A stretch of 64,000 bases of DNA from Wyeomyia smithii. Lineage: Eukaryota; Arthropoda; Insecta; Diptera; Culicidae. Position 1 is the stretch's first letter; the number at the start of each line of letters is the position of its first letter. The stretch spans positions 91,767,902 through 91,831,901 of the forward strand of contig NC_073695.1 of the NCBI RefSeq assembly GCF_029784165.1, in the 5' to 3' direction. A model generated the notes under the pieces. That model worked only from the letters and a program-made list of their open reading frames with translations. It was not told the origin of the DNA and did no database searches. The translations under genes and the position numbers were made by a program. Positions 35,587 through 48,340 of this stretch are shown here, piece by piece.

Positions 35587-35874
35587 GATGTATCTGTTTT
35601 GAGCTTTTGTGGCTTCTTATTTATCTTTTTTGTGGGCTTTTTTATTGATCTCGCTTGAAACTTGATCACTATGTGGTAAGAGAAGTTGCCTTTGCCCATT
35701 GTGACAGTGTAGTAGACGTGGAAGAATTAAGTTTCAATTTACAAATTAACGTGTAATTGATTGCTTTGTGACTAGTTTTAGACAAAATCCAATCAAAATA
35801 TACTAAAATATGTGTTAAAAAAATTGATAAAATCAAAAACTTTATATCAAATTGTCAACAATTACAGGTGTACG

Positions 35875-36460
35875 TTGCAGCTTACCCTCAATTGACATAG
35901 GAGTGCTTCAATGAAGTCCTTTGCTATTTTTAATTTTTATTAACGACTTTTCTTTGCAGATAATACAGCATTATTCTATTCTCGTTCTAGTATACAAACT
36001 GTTGTTGCTCACATGGAATCAGATTTACGTGTTTCCATAGAATATTTTGATGGTAATTATACTTCTCTGAATTTCGCTGAAACAAAGTACATAGTATTCC
36101 ATTCGTTGCGCAAAATAATTCCGTAAAATTATAATCCATGTGTTGGAAATTTATTTATAGAAAATCATCTTATGCTCATCTTGCAAGAGTATCGAATAAA
36201 ATTTCAACCCATTGTAGCCTTATGAAAAAGGTACGTGCGTCCACTTTATGATACTTAATAATTGTCTGGGGTCTTGCTGCCAAATAGAAGTTTAAAAAAA
36301 ATTAAACACTGCAAAAAATGTGTACATGTAATTTTTGATTCACCTCACATGTACCCAACAGAGCCCCACTATGCTGCAGCAATATATAATTAGAAGGATC
36401 CATACTTTAGCCAACTTTTGTGCCAATCAATGGTGCTTTTCCTATCTCCTGCTAGTTTTT
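35875..36460 (+). pseudogene. Jockey-like non-LTR reverse transcriptase fragment
   Basis: Too broken to form one open frame, but its pieces follow each other in order: LLFLIFIND-type text before 35950; FADNTALFYSRSSIQTVVAH (from about 35952) then MESDLRVSIEYFDGNYTSLN and ETKYIVFHSLRK to about 36110; SYAHLARVSNKIS near 36170; LIIVWGLAAK and KTLQK near 36255-36320. This is the catalytic to C-terminal part of a Jockey-clade reverse transcriptase. The catalytic box is FADN instead of FADD, and several stops and shifts are present. The endonuclease and N-terminal half are missing, as in typical 5'-truncated LINE copies. Confidence 0.7.
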
Positions 36461-38311
36461 TCCTGCGACTTTATTTGCAGATTTATTTGGTTTGTCTTTT
36501 TTATGATAACCATAAACGTTATCACTATACTAAGTTTTTGTTTTGTTGTATGTGATTCCCTTCAAATGAATGACGTTCCACTGGGATTCCACTTAGTTGT
36601 TACCCATAATTAAATTTTTCGCATATACTTCTAGTGTGAGCTCTGAGCTCTTTGGTGTGGGAGCCATTGACGGGTTTAAAAAAAAGAGTGACCTCGAAAT
36701 GCTTCATCCGCGGTCGTAAACGGCGAACTTCCTGGGTCGTAATTTTACCGTATCGACATTGCTACCATAACTTTCATTTTTAAGCAAGCAGGTAAGCCGA
36801 TTTTCAAGAGCTCGTATTCTTGACGCGATTAGTAGTAGTGTATCGAATGGGAAAAGCGGTTGATGGTATATTTCTGATTTTTTTGATCTCACTTGCTTAG
36901 TGCCACAGACTCGCAAGTGGTCCTGTATAGCTGCGCACATATTAAACATGTGGAAAAGATCAAAACAGTTTTTCAGCTCGCTTGATCACTTGCAGAACGC
37001 AATTCTCTGCACGATGCCGCACCGTGCCTCCTGATAAAATTTGTTTTCATATTTTACGATTATTCTCTATTTTATTTTTAACTTTTCCTTCGTATTGCTT
37101 GAACTAAAAGCGCTCGGTGAGTGTATCGAGTAAGATGGAGCACAATGCAGTACTTGAACAAACAAAAATAATCTAAAGCATCTTCAAATCAATTCCATCA
37201 TAACTTTGATTCATATCTTATCCAGCAGGACGTAAAAAACGATCTGCTTTACACCATACCACTCCAAATGATGGGAAAATATAGCAGAAACAACGATAAC
37301 AAACTAATATTTCGAAGCTAGCTGAGTAACTTCAAACAGATTGCGTTTGATATAAAATACTATAATACACCAGCTCGTGCTGCTCGTTTCCCTGCGAACC
37401 GTGTCGTTCATTCTCTAACTAGTGGCATTGAATCGTTTTCGTTTCACATGAGTATCACATTCTAGGTAGTAGCAAATCTTGTGGGAGGTTGTGGTACTCT
37501 CACTCTACCATATTACAGATTTAAATTAGATTGCAAACCTGCACTAGCTTTAAAATTCTGTGCTCTCTAGCTCCGGTTAAAAACTCTGAAAATAATTGCC
37601 AATTTACCTTCTCAATGACAAATTCGGTGGCGACGAAAGGGCAGGAAAATTTACGTTGGTGTGACGATAATTGACTTTGTGTTAAAACGAAATCTTTCAA
37701 ACCGTGAACTATTACACTGGGCTGTTTGATATTTGCTCAAAGCTGAGTTATTTGACAATTTGTTTGATTTTTATTTTCGACCTGAGTTGCTTGCAAGCAG
37801 TAGGTGCCCCGCGGTTTGTATTCTTAAATTTGGCCTTTTGATTTTTTACGTAGTGCTACGTCTCATATGAAGAAACGAGTACAAACGGAAAATCTTAAAA
37901 TGTAACTACCGCACGGTGCTTTCACAGACCGTGATTATAAAAAACAAATGTAAAACAATGCACCAAAGGATCTTATTAAACCATTCGATTCGTTATGACG
38001 TCCAGAATCTGTGGGCAAAATTTCAAAATCGTCGTACGGTACATTTTGGAGTAATACCCCTTTGAAACACTGATTGTAAAGCACGTTTTTCAATCACCAT
38101 TTCATGAAATAACTTCCAAAATAGTTTCTACACATTTCAAGTATTATATTTCATGACATTTACAATTGGTGGAAAGATTTATTTGAAAATGTACAGTGGC
38201 CTAAGCTCGAAAAATCGCGATCGTTCTAGATTTGACTGTGAAAACTTGTTTTTCAACATTTGTTTGACAGCAAAATGTATATTTAGTTGGCTCCGTTAAA
38301 CATTGTATGTG
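36461..38311. other. Unassigned DNA
   Basis: No domain or element ends. A TATAAAA at about 37351 is followed by a moderately GC-rich stretch (37375-37430), which is too weak to call a promoter. Confidence 0.3.
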
Positions 38312-40715
38312 TTAAAAAATAGCAAAATGTATAGTGGAGACAAAATTGAAAAAATCGCCGCTAGAGTTGTAGTTCAGTTTTAAATCAGTTTTAGATGTGA
38401 TTTGATGGTGTGAACTATTTCTTCTTCATCAAGTACAGTGCAGATCAAAAATACTGTTATTATATTCAAAATTATATTGAAATATTCAAACCCTCAGAGA
38501 ATGAATGTTTAAATAGACATATAAAATAAAGTTGACAGCAAATTATTATAGCGATAATTTGATGATATGTCTTTTCAAACAGTTTGTCAATTTACATAAA
38601 ACAATAAAATGTTCTACTATTATCGTTTGATTTGATCGTCCATGATTGGTTTCATTTCTCTTTTTTGTTTTGCTCAACGTTTATTGTAATTGTGTACGGA
38701 TTTATGGTAATAATTTTGATGTCGGTCATAACCTCAGATCAACGTTTGAATTTTTCTGTTTCGTTTAAATTTCAAAATATATTCCTCTATACAATGTTTA
38801 GTTTGGAGCATTTTTGTTTTATTTTCTCTACTACAATAATCAAGATGGTATAGCTTTATATAGCCCTGCTTAATTGGTTTTATAATTCCTTCTAATTGTG
38901 GCAGTGTTTACTCTTTGTTTTGTCCGCTTAAAGAGTAAGAAAGTTCAAATAACTAGTACCTTATACTTGTATGGGTAATGTTTCAATGTACATTTTTTCT
39001 ATTGCTTTGCGATATATTTTTTTGGTTTTCGAAATAAACTTTATAGATTGTGAATATATAAAGGACAAAATTTTTGAGCAATTGGTGTACCCATCCAGCT
39101 AATGCGAGTAATTCAAATGACTGCCTCGTAAGCGCAAACCGAATGCTAAAATAATATTCAATACCATTTTTCTGAGCTAAAAGCACGTTTCATAATATAA
39201 ACCTTTCAAAAATATATACCTCAGGCTCATTCCTTTAGAGTTCATCTGTTACTTTTTTCCTTTTTTTTGAAAATTACTCAAAAAATTTGGTTGATAGTAA
39301 TTATCATATTGTGGTATTTGCGAAGCGCGTAAATTTTAACGAAGTACAAGGTAAATGTTCACGATAAATCTAAAATCGCACGTAGATTCATTGTATTTGA
39401 TACTTACATACCCGACCCCTCTAGAGCCGAAAAAATGAAATTTCTTTTACCTGCCATTCCGCAAGATCTGAACCGATTTTGATCGAACCTTTTTCAGAAG
39501 ATCACAAATTTATCATAGTTTTTTGGACAGTAGGGGACATTCCGAAATTTTCCGTTGTTCCGGATTTATCGAGGGGAACCGTGGGGTAAGTACCCTTCCA
39601 GAGACACAGGCTAGATCAAAAACAGTAGCGAAACCTTGTTTGCGACATACCAAACTTTAGGTTTTTGCAAAAAAACACTATTGGCGATCGGAATTTGATC
39701 ACTTGGGCGTGTTTTGGTCACTACTGGCCGAGTTCCAGAAATCGGTTCCGGGAAAGGTTCCGAGACCTAGCTTGCGGCATATCAAAGAACTCGGACAAGA
39801 ACGGCCATTACCTACTGAAATCAAGGAAAACGAGAAAAATACGGTTGAACATCCAGCGGTTATCAACTGAAGAAGTGGCTTAGCTGCAGAGTTCTCGCAG
39901 AAAGTTGTCGAGCGGAGCGGAACATATTGGAGGGGACCTGAACGCTTGAGATATATCCACGGTACGATCAGCACCACAGCGCTAAAAGTGTTAGGTACAC
40001 CTACGACAATCACGTCCAATTAGTTGGTTTGAGTGCCAGTGAGCGACGGATGAGAAGAACCGGGAACTGCTTCTCAAGGCACAAGGCGAGGAGCTACACT
40101 AAATGGATCAACGAAATCAGGAACCGAAACAAGAAGGAAAAACTGATTACCAATAAATCATAGGTGGCCAGGCGTTGAAAACAACATTTTAGGGTGCTGT
40201 TGAACGGCGAGGAAGACAGAGGCATCGAAAGGAGCAAAAGGGGATGGTGAGAATGATGAACAAGCTGTGGATCCACCATCCATGGACGAGATGAAGAAAG
40301 GAGTTAAAGAATTGAGGAACTGCAAAGTAGCTGGGGAGGACGGCCGAAGTTTTCAAAGTCGGGAACAGACTTCGAAAAGGGCTGCGGTGCGACACTGTAC
40401 TGACGACTGGGCTCACTTTTAACTATAATAGCACCCGACAGCTCATTCGGCTGCGACTACTGCACAATGGTCGTAAAATCAAGATTTACGGTCAATTTTT
40501 TTTTTTTTCAAATTGCTAGTTTTCTACTGTAAATGATTTTGTCATATAAGAAAGTATTGTAGTGACAAGAGGGCTGTATACAAACGAATAATTATACTAA
40601 TTTTACTTATTGTCAATGTATTCAGGACCAAATTGGAGTGATATACGAAGAACTTCGCAGATGAATCATCCAAAAACTCAAAATATGCAGAAAGAATGAA
40701 AAACTTTTAATCATC
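38312..40715 (+). repeat. Tandem segmental duplication, unit 1 (2404 bp)
   Basis: 38312-39264 recurs at 40716-41668 (shift 2404), and 40020-40715 recurs at 41667-42364 (shift 1647). I noticed only a few base differences (for example near 40178 against 41818 and in a poly(T) length), so the duplication is recent. Unit 1 holds 757 bp (about 39265-40020) that unit 2 lacks. It carries a LINE fragment at its 3' side. Confidence 0.9.
39830..40430 (+). pseudogene. Non-LTR retrotransposon ORF2 fragment
   Basis: Frame-shifted pieces read RLSTEEVA and FSQKVVERSGTYW (39850-39935), TTALKVLGTPTTITSNW (39970-40022), and PPSMDEMKKGVKELRNCKVA then GEDG (40273-40345). The last is the entry of a LINE reverse transcriptase domain, where an amphipathic helix precedes the AxGxDG motif. 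Upstream text fits the linker between endonuclease and reverse transcriptase. The fragment stops well before the catalytic core. The clade (RTE or Jockey) cannot be settled. Confidence 0.6.
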
Positions 40716-42364
40716 TTAAAAAATAGCAAAATGTATAGTGGAGACAAAATTGAAAAAATCGCCGCTAGAGTTGTAGTTCAGTTTTAAATCAGTTTTAGAT
40801 GTGATTTGATGGTGTGAACTATTTCTTCTTCATCAAGTACAGTGCAGATCAAAAATACTGTTATTATATTCAAAATTATATTGAAATATTCAAACCCTCA
40901 GAGAATGAATGTTTAAATAGACATATAAAATAAAGTTGACAGCAAATTATTATAGCGATAATTTGATGATATGTCTTTTCAAACAGTTTGTCAATTTACA
41001 TAAAACAATAAAATGTTCTACTATTATCGTTTGATTTGATCGTCCATGATTGGTTTCATTTCTCTTTTTTGTTTTGCTCAACGTTTATTGTAATTGTGTA
41101 CGGATTTATGGTAATAATTTTGATGTCGGTCATAACCTCAGATCAACGTTTGAATTTTTCTGTTTCGTTTAAATTTCAAAATATATTCCTCTATACAATG
41201 TTTAGTTTGGAGCATTTTTGTTTTATTTTCTCTACTACAATAATCAAGATGGTATAGCTTTATATAGCCCTGCTTAATTGGTTTTATAATTCCTTCTAAT
41301 TGTGGCAGTGTTTACTCTTTGTTTTGTCCGCTTAAAGAGTAAGAAAGTTCAAATAACTAGTACCTTATACTTGTATGGGTAATGTTTCAATGTACATTTT
41401 TTCTATTGCTTTGCGATATATTTTTTTGGTTTTCGAAATAAACTTTATAGATTGTGAATATATAAAGGACAAAATTTTTGAGCAATTGGTGTACCCATCC
41501 AGCTAATGCGAGTAATTCAAATGACTGCCTCGTAAGCGCAAACCGAATGCTAAAATAATATTCAATACCATTTTTCTGAGCTAAAAGCACGTTTCATAAT
41601 ATAAACCTTTCAAAAATATATACCTCAGGCTCATTCCTTTAGAGTTCATCTGTTACTTTTTTCCTTTTAGTTGGTTTGAGTGCCAGTGAGCGACGGATGA
41701 GAAGAACCGGGAACTGCTTCTCAAGGCACAAGGCGAGGAGCTACACTAAATGGATCAACGAAATCAGGAACCGAAACAAGAAGGAAAAACTGATTACCAA
41801 TAAATCATAGGTGGCCATGCGTTGAAAACAACATTTTAGGGTGCTGTTGAACGGCGAGGAAGACAGAGGCATCGAAAGGAGCAAAAGGGGATGGTGAGAA
41901 TGATGAACAAGCTGTGGATCCACCATCCATGGACGAGATGAAGAAAGGAGTTAAAGAATTGAGGAACTGCAAAGTAGCTGGGGAGGACGGCCGAAGTTTT
42001 CAAAGTCGGGAACAGACTTCGAAAAGGGCTGCGGTGCGACACTGTACTGACGACTGGGCTCACTTTTAACTATAATAGCACCCGACAGCTCATTCGGCTG
42101 CGACTACCGCACAATGGTCGTAAAATCAAGATTTACGGTCAATTTTTTTTTTTTTTCAAATTGCTAGTTTTCTACTGTAAATGATTTTGTCATATAAGAA
42201 AGTATTGTAGTGACAAGAGGGCTGTATACAAACGAATAATTATACTAATTTTACTTATTGTCAATGTATTCAGGACCAAATTGGAGTGATATACGAAGAA
42301 CTTCGCAGATGAATCATCCAAAAACTCAAAATATGCAGAAAGAATGAAAAACTTTTAATCATCT
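40716..42364 (+). repeat. Tandem segmental duplication, unit 2 (757 bp deleted)
   Basis: Starts directly behind unit 1 and matches it except for the missing 39265-40020 equivalent. The joint at 41667-41668 ('tccttttagttgg') shares two T's with both sides in unit 1, as in end-joining at 2-bp microhomology. Confidence 0.9.
41668..42075 (+). pseudogene. Second copy of the LINE ORF2 fragment (shortened)
   Basis: Duplicate of 40021-40430, including the MDEMKKGVKELRNCKVAGED segment at about 41926-41990. The upstream RLSTEEVA part was lost in the 757-bp deletion. Confidence 0.6.
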
Positions 42365-44411
42365 TCTTTTACTAAAACGTAATTTTTCCGCAAACTTTTA
42401 ACCTTGATTCTTGAAGGGCACAAACAGGGTTCTCAGGCACACTATCAGGAGCTGTGCTTACACGTGCTTACACGTGCTTACATTTGATGTTTTTGAAGGT
42501 CAAAATTGGGAAAATTCCGAATATTTTCTACGTGGCTTGCGGCAGACTCTGCAGAGTTAAAATCAAATACTCTTCCTGTTTTAGAAAAAAAAATGTTCAG
42601 AAATACTACTTTCCTTCATTTTTGAAAGTGGTAACTTTGAAGGCGTTTTTCAACATGAACCGTTTCATGTATCAAGATTTCATTGAGAAATTATGAAAAT
42701 ATAGATCTAAAACTATAAAATCATGAGCCACCACTTCTAATTTTCAAAAGCACAAAACTATAAAATAGTCAATGCGTTCCCTGTGAAAACGATAGAAGCA
42801 AATATTAAAAAGTATTTCCACAGGTGACGCATTAACTATTAACGAGTCTTGTGTCTTTGAAAATTTGAAATAATGGCTCGAAGTCGGCCATTTGTAGCTT
42901 TAACACTGTCTCACCATGAGTAAAACTATGCCACAAAATTTGAAAAAAAAAACACTTTTGTATTCTATGTACTTATTGTGTATTCTATGTACTTATTGCA
43001 TGGATTACATAGACCAAAACGCGTGCTAAACGCTCGCACATGCAGACCTCATTTTTCTAGGAATGAACCTAAATGGAAATTGAAGATGGCCATCTAAGCG
43101 ATCGACGCCTTGAATTTTAGGCATGTTTGGCAGCAAAATACAAACGGTGCTTTTCAGCGCCTTCAAGAGAAATTGAAGTAGTTCAACATTTTCTTTACCA
43201 CTCTGTGACTTTTGTTACTAAAATAGTGACTTAAACAACGCAAACAGGCAAAACGAATGAGTTACGCCGCGCTAAACTCGTGATTCATTTATACAATTTA
43301 CTAATCCAGTGGCAATTTACAACTAACTAACTAGTGGCGTTTTATGCCACTACCTACGACAAGGGTCAATCTTCGGCCAATACAAAGTACAAAAGGATTT
43401 TTTTCCGTTTGCCATTCCATTATCTGCTTCAACTCGCCTTTTCATACAATTTCTCATCAAAACTTAATATAAAAGCTAGTATACAGAAAATTCTTTTCCT
43501 TTTTCATTCCGGATGCTGCAGCATCATCATTGCTTCATCATAGTTACTGGTACCGGAACAAAAAGCTGAGCACTCGTAGAAGATAGAAATGCACCGGGAA
43601 ATCTGGCTTCGTTTCGCATGCAATTTAATGGAAATGACATTTCTGGCGATGCAGATAAAAAGCTTATTTCAACGAGATATTTCTAGTTTTTAAAACCCAG
43701 ATCTTTCAAGAACTCTAAAATATTAGAAAAGAAAATAGGATTAAATGTTGATTTTATTTTTACTGTTCATTTTTCAACCATGACCAGTGAAATAACAATT
43801 TTGCCAATAAAATAGTCTTTGCCAAATTTTTCGTAGCACACCAGACGACAAGCTGTATAATTTATTGCAACTGTTTGTGAATAGCACTGTAAATTCAGTG
43901 AAAATCTTTCCTGTGTCTCCCAAAATGACAGCCAGACTTATTATTTATACTCTGCCGGATTTTCTTTGAAATCTACTGTCACACCCGATGATCGGTATAA
44001 TATCGAAAGAGTTTTCTTTCGTGTGTCATTCACTAGAAGTTGCTGTCATACTTGTCTCAGATCTTCAGGAGTGTTCTAGTGATTTCGGTTGGTTTCCCAC
44101 TCCATACTCCAGTTTTAACTTGTATGATGTACTAATATTTAATTCTCTTTTTCTGTTCATATACATAACTATACCACATAACTACATATGTGTTTGTTTC
44201 TGTTTTAATTACATTACATTCCAATTAATTTAACGACCAGATTCGCTTGTTCTTGTCCTATTTTTCATCTTTCTTTCATAAATTACTTAGTATTTCATCA
44301 AACCTGCACAAATGCACTCACACATAAGCCCTTCTATTGTTAAAATAACATGCAAATAATAATGTTCAACTTAATTTCAGCGGTTGACTTGGATTATAGG
44401 ATTTAAAAATT
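42365..44411. other. Unassigned DNA with two short tandem repeats
   Basis: 'gtgcttacac' is repeated three times at about 42453-42482, and a 20-bp unit 'tgtattctatgtacttattg' twice at about 42958-42999. Frames at 42454-42696, 43334-43543 and 43988-44233 have no recognised domain. Confidence 0.4.
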
Positions 44412-45860
44412 AAAAAAAAAACCTAAATTAATCCACCTAGCGGTCAGACTCAGCCTTTCTCATTCAAACTTATTATTTATAAAAATAGATTTACATGAAT
44501 GCCTAAATCCAGTAAAGGTATATTCACTCTTTTGGTTCTAAAATATTGATGTTGTAGTTGATGTATAAAATATGAAATTTGACGTAATGTTAGTGCTTAA
44601 GAAATAGCGAAATAAAAGAAATGACTCTCAATTTCGAACAATTTAATCACGAGCGATACCGGGAACATTCAGATAGTACGATACCACAGTTAAATTATGT
44701 TGAAGTCACATATATCGATCGAAGCAGGTATAGTTTTGAATAGTCTTTGAATTTCTTTTCTTTCCAAAACTTTTGAACAGCATATCAAATTGTTATGAAG
44801 TTGTTATTTGTAAGTTTGAGAAATGACTCGTTTGTATGACACTAGTTATGTTCAAATAAGTCGTGCAATACTTGAGCTAATGGACTTTCGTTGTTTTACA
44901 AATTAAAACATACAGGTTGCTTAAGTTTGATTACAATCAAATGAGAAGGTAACGTATAGGACAGCCAAACTTTGAAACCACGTGTTCAATCATAATTCAT
45001 CAGTTAACCCTTAACTAGCCCGCTCAACCGATATCAATATTGTTCAAATCGGTTGTGTAGTTTCTAAGATAATGAAGTTTCGTGATTTTCACATTTCGAT
45101 ACATTACAGACGAAGTTACAGTCCGATTACAGCAAAAATCAATAGGGTGTTATGAGGCAGTTAAACCTTTCATTTGATACTAATTCTGTGGAAATCGGGT
45201 CAGCCATCTTTGAGAAAAGTGAGTGATTCCAAGTAGTCTTCGAAATATGTTTCTTTTCATAGCTGGATTTCACGTTTTTAAACATTACAGGCAAAGTAAT
45301 AATCCGATTGCAAAATAAATCAATAGGGTCTTATGGGACAACAAGACCTTCCATTTTACCATTGATTTTATGAAAATCGGTCCAGCCATCTCTGAGAAAC
45401 ATGAGTGAGATTAAATAGTCTCCAGGACACGTTTCTCTCCATAACTTCTGAACCACATGTTCAATCTCCATAAAATACAAAATTTAAGGGTTGTTTAGGT
45501 AGCCCGCTCATTTGAAACTAATTTTGTACAAATCGGTTGTATAGTTTCTGAGATATTGATGTATCGTGATTTTTACATTTTGATACATAACCTCTAAACT
45601 AGAAATCAAATCACAATAAAATTCAATAGGGTCTTGTAGGGCAACTAAACCTTTCATTTGCAATTAATTTCATTGAAATCGGTTCAGCCATTTCTGAGAA
45701 AATCGAGTGAGATTGGGAGAGCGTTACACACACACACATGCAGAAAATGCTCAGTTCGTCGAACTGAGTCGAGTGATTAACGACATTCGGCCCTTTTGAG
45801 CACTTTTATACCTTTAGATTTTGCAGTGATTGCTATACCTTTCTAGGAAAAAGGCAAAAA
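44412..45860 (+). mobile_element. (AC)n-hairpin element, copy e (full length)
   Basis: Same 5' end ('acctaaattaatccaccta', then GCCTTTCTC) and same tail as copy c: a short AC run (45724-45738), the palindrome CTCAGTTCGTCGAACTGAG (45750-45768) and a terminal hairpin at 45838-45854 with one stem mismatch (AGG loop kept). Confidence 0.8.
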
Positions 45861-46433
45861 GTGAAATGATAGAAATGACTTTTAATTTCAACTTCAATCC
45901 CGAGCAAGGCCGCAAACATTGAAATAGTACATTATCGAATTTAAATGATGTTGAGGCCACATATTTTGATCGTAGCTATAGTTTTAAACAGTCTGCGGGT
46001 TGCGTTTCTTTCTATTTATAACTTTCAAACCACATGTTTAAACTTTATGAAATTCATTGTTTAAGGGTTTAAAAGCCCATTAATTTGAATACAACTATGT
46101 TCATAGCTTCTGAGATATAAGAGCGTTTTTCACATTCTGACGCAGCGCCAAAACTAAAAGTTTGATTACAATGAAATTCAATAGCAACCTTAGCGGCAAA
46201 TAGACCCTTCATTTGACACCAAGATAGAAAGAACCATCTCTGAGAAAAGTGAGTGCGAAAAAAAGGTGCACATACACACGTACACACCCAAACACAAACA
46301 TATACACCTATACATGCATATATGCAGAAAATGCTCGATTCGTCGAACGGATTCGAGTAGTTTATGACATTCGGCCATTTGGATCACTTTACTACCTTTT
46401 AATTAGCCAGTGATCGTTAGGAGAAAGTCAATA
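45861..46433 (+). mobile_element. (AC)n-hairpin element, unit f (tail unit)
   Basis: Follows copy e directly, without the conserved 5' end. Has AC/AT repeats (46268-46322), a rearranged palindrome (CTCGATTCG...) and a 3' end where the inner hairpin arm is deleted ('ttaggagaaagtc'). Confidence 0.7.
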
Positions 46434-47081
46434 TGTTTACTTTCATTAAATGATTTCACATTTTTATGAACAACGGACAAAGTTACAACCTGATTGCAAT
46501 GAAATTCAATAGCAACCTATGGGGCAACTAGACCTTTCATTTGACACTAATTCTGTGAAAATCGGTTCAGCCATCTTTGAGAAAAATGAGTGAGTTTAAA
46601 CAACCTCAGGATAACTTTTCTTTACATAACTTTTGAACCATAAGTTCAATCATAACGAAATTTAAAAATTAGGGATTCTGGAGACAGCCCAATCATTTGA
46701 AACCAGTTTTATTGAAATCGGTTGTGTGGTTTCTGAGATATTGATGTTTCGTGATTTTTACATTTTGATACATAACCTCTAAACTAAAAATCCGATTAGA
46801 ATGAAATTCAATAGCAACCTATGGCGCAACTAGACTTTTCACTTGCAATTAATTTTATTAAAATCGGTGCAGCCATCTCTGAGAAAAATGAGTGAGAAAA
46901 AAAAGTTGCACATACACACACACACATACACACACACATACACACATACATACATACATACAGAAAATGCTCAGTTCGTCGAAAGGGGTCGAGTGGTATA
47001 TGACATTCGGCCATTGGGACCACTTTTATACCTTTGGTTTTTCCAGTGATTGTTATACCTTTCTAGGAGAAAGGCAAAAAC
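46434..47081 (+). mobile_element. (AC)n-hairpin element, unit g (tail unit)
   Basis: Third head-to-tail unit. AC/ACAT repeats at 46908-46962, half-decayed palindrome, and a perfect terminal hairpin CCTTTCT-AGG-AGAAAGG at 47058-47074. Confidence 0.75.
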
Positions 47082-48180
47082 ATATATTTATCAGTATATA
47101 TGTGTACAGTCTACAACATCTCAAATTTATCAGTCATCATGAAAAAAACGAATTTCCCTGGAACTAACTTAAATCAAATCGCCTAAATGACCCCGTGAAT
47201 CATTTTGAAATGTTTGTTTGAAAATGTCACATGTCATTTTGATGAAGCTTCTTCGCTATCTCATATAATTAAATGATACCAAATATCCATTACGTGCCAG
47301 GCAAACAAATCACATTCTGTAAGATCTTTGCTCGTGTTGTTTTTTTCGACAAAGTTATTTTCACTTCTCATTCTGCATGATTTTTTTCACCCGCACATTC
47401 CAAAGAACATATTCTTTGTTCCATGAAATGATTGTCCAGACTCAAATTTTTGAGCCTTTGATGAAATGTTTACATAATCCCTATAATTACCATTGCAAAA
47501 TTGTTATCAAATGATATGTGCCGAAAATCACTTGCAATCATTTAACTTTAAATTTAATTTTAAAATTGAAAAAACAAGACCAAAAGTTACCACGCCACCA
47601 TTATAGCTTAAACAATCACAAAACTTGCATTCCAAACAGGCAAGTAATTTTCAAACTGCATTTCTTTGATACCTCTTTATTCTAAATCAGTGTCATCGAT
47701 TTTACAGAACCATTTTTAATTTTTGTTGTTGAATTATGCAATCATAAAAAATGTTTCGAAGAATATGAATAGGACTAAATGAAATCAACCCCGAAATTTA
47801 ATTCTTTATCGCTTCATTTTTCACAAAAAATAAGTTTTTTATTATGCAATTATGGAATATCGTTTCTGCTTGTAGGTATCATTGACCCTGTAAGTTTCGA
47901 TACTTATTGAATAAGTTCTAAACAATAATTTTGCAAACACAAATACAGCAGGCCATGGTTTTCAATCCGAAATTAGTAATATGTAGTTTCATTCAAGCTC
48001 AATTTAAGCTTAATGCTTTATGAGGGAAAAATGTAATTTCTATGATTTATGTTACCCCGCAGATGCAATCCATTTTCCCTTAAAAGCTGCTGAAAAGCGC
48101 AGTTAGCTGCACCAACTTTAATCTGAAAACATCGACTCTCAAATAAAAAATGAACGCGAAAGGAAACTTCACAACGATTG
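47082..48180. other. Unassigned AT-rich DNA
   Basis: No element ends or protein domains found. Confidence 0.3.
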
Positions 48181-48218
48181 AATGTTATCATCCTCGCAAA
48201 AAGGGAAACGGCCATCAC

Positions 48219-48226
48219 TGACGTCA
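48219..48226. promoter_or_regulatory. CRE palindrome TGACGTCA
   Basis: Perfect 8-bp binding consensus of CREB/ATF-type bZIP factors. A second lies 107 bp further on. Confidence 0.4.
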
Positions 48227-48332
48227 CCAGTTGACCCCTCTTGGAAACATATTACACTCCCCTCCGGAAATCCCTTCTCACTGTTCTCGTTCATTCAGGT
48301 CGCTCGACTATAGTTCCAAATCGTCACAGTAA

Positions 48333-48340
48333 TGACGTCA
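48333..48340. promoter_or_regulatory. CRE palindrome TGACGTCA
   Basis: Second perfect CRE, followed by GC-richer sequence and a GATA-type TGATAAGG near 48388. Confidence 0.4.

Noticed and set aside
37351..37430. TATAAAA followed by GC-richer sequence as a core promoter
   Set aside because: TATA-like strings are frequent in AT-rich DNA; no initiator or downstream exon could be recognised.
38632..38853. 73-codon frame repeated identically at 41036-41257
   Set aside because: Identity follows from the recent tandem duplication, not from coding selection; composition is low-complexity hydrophobic and AT-driven.
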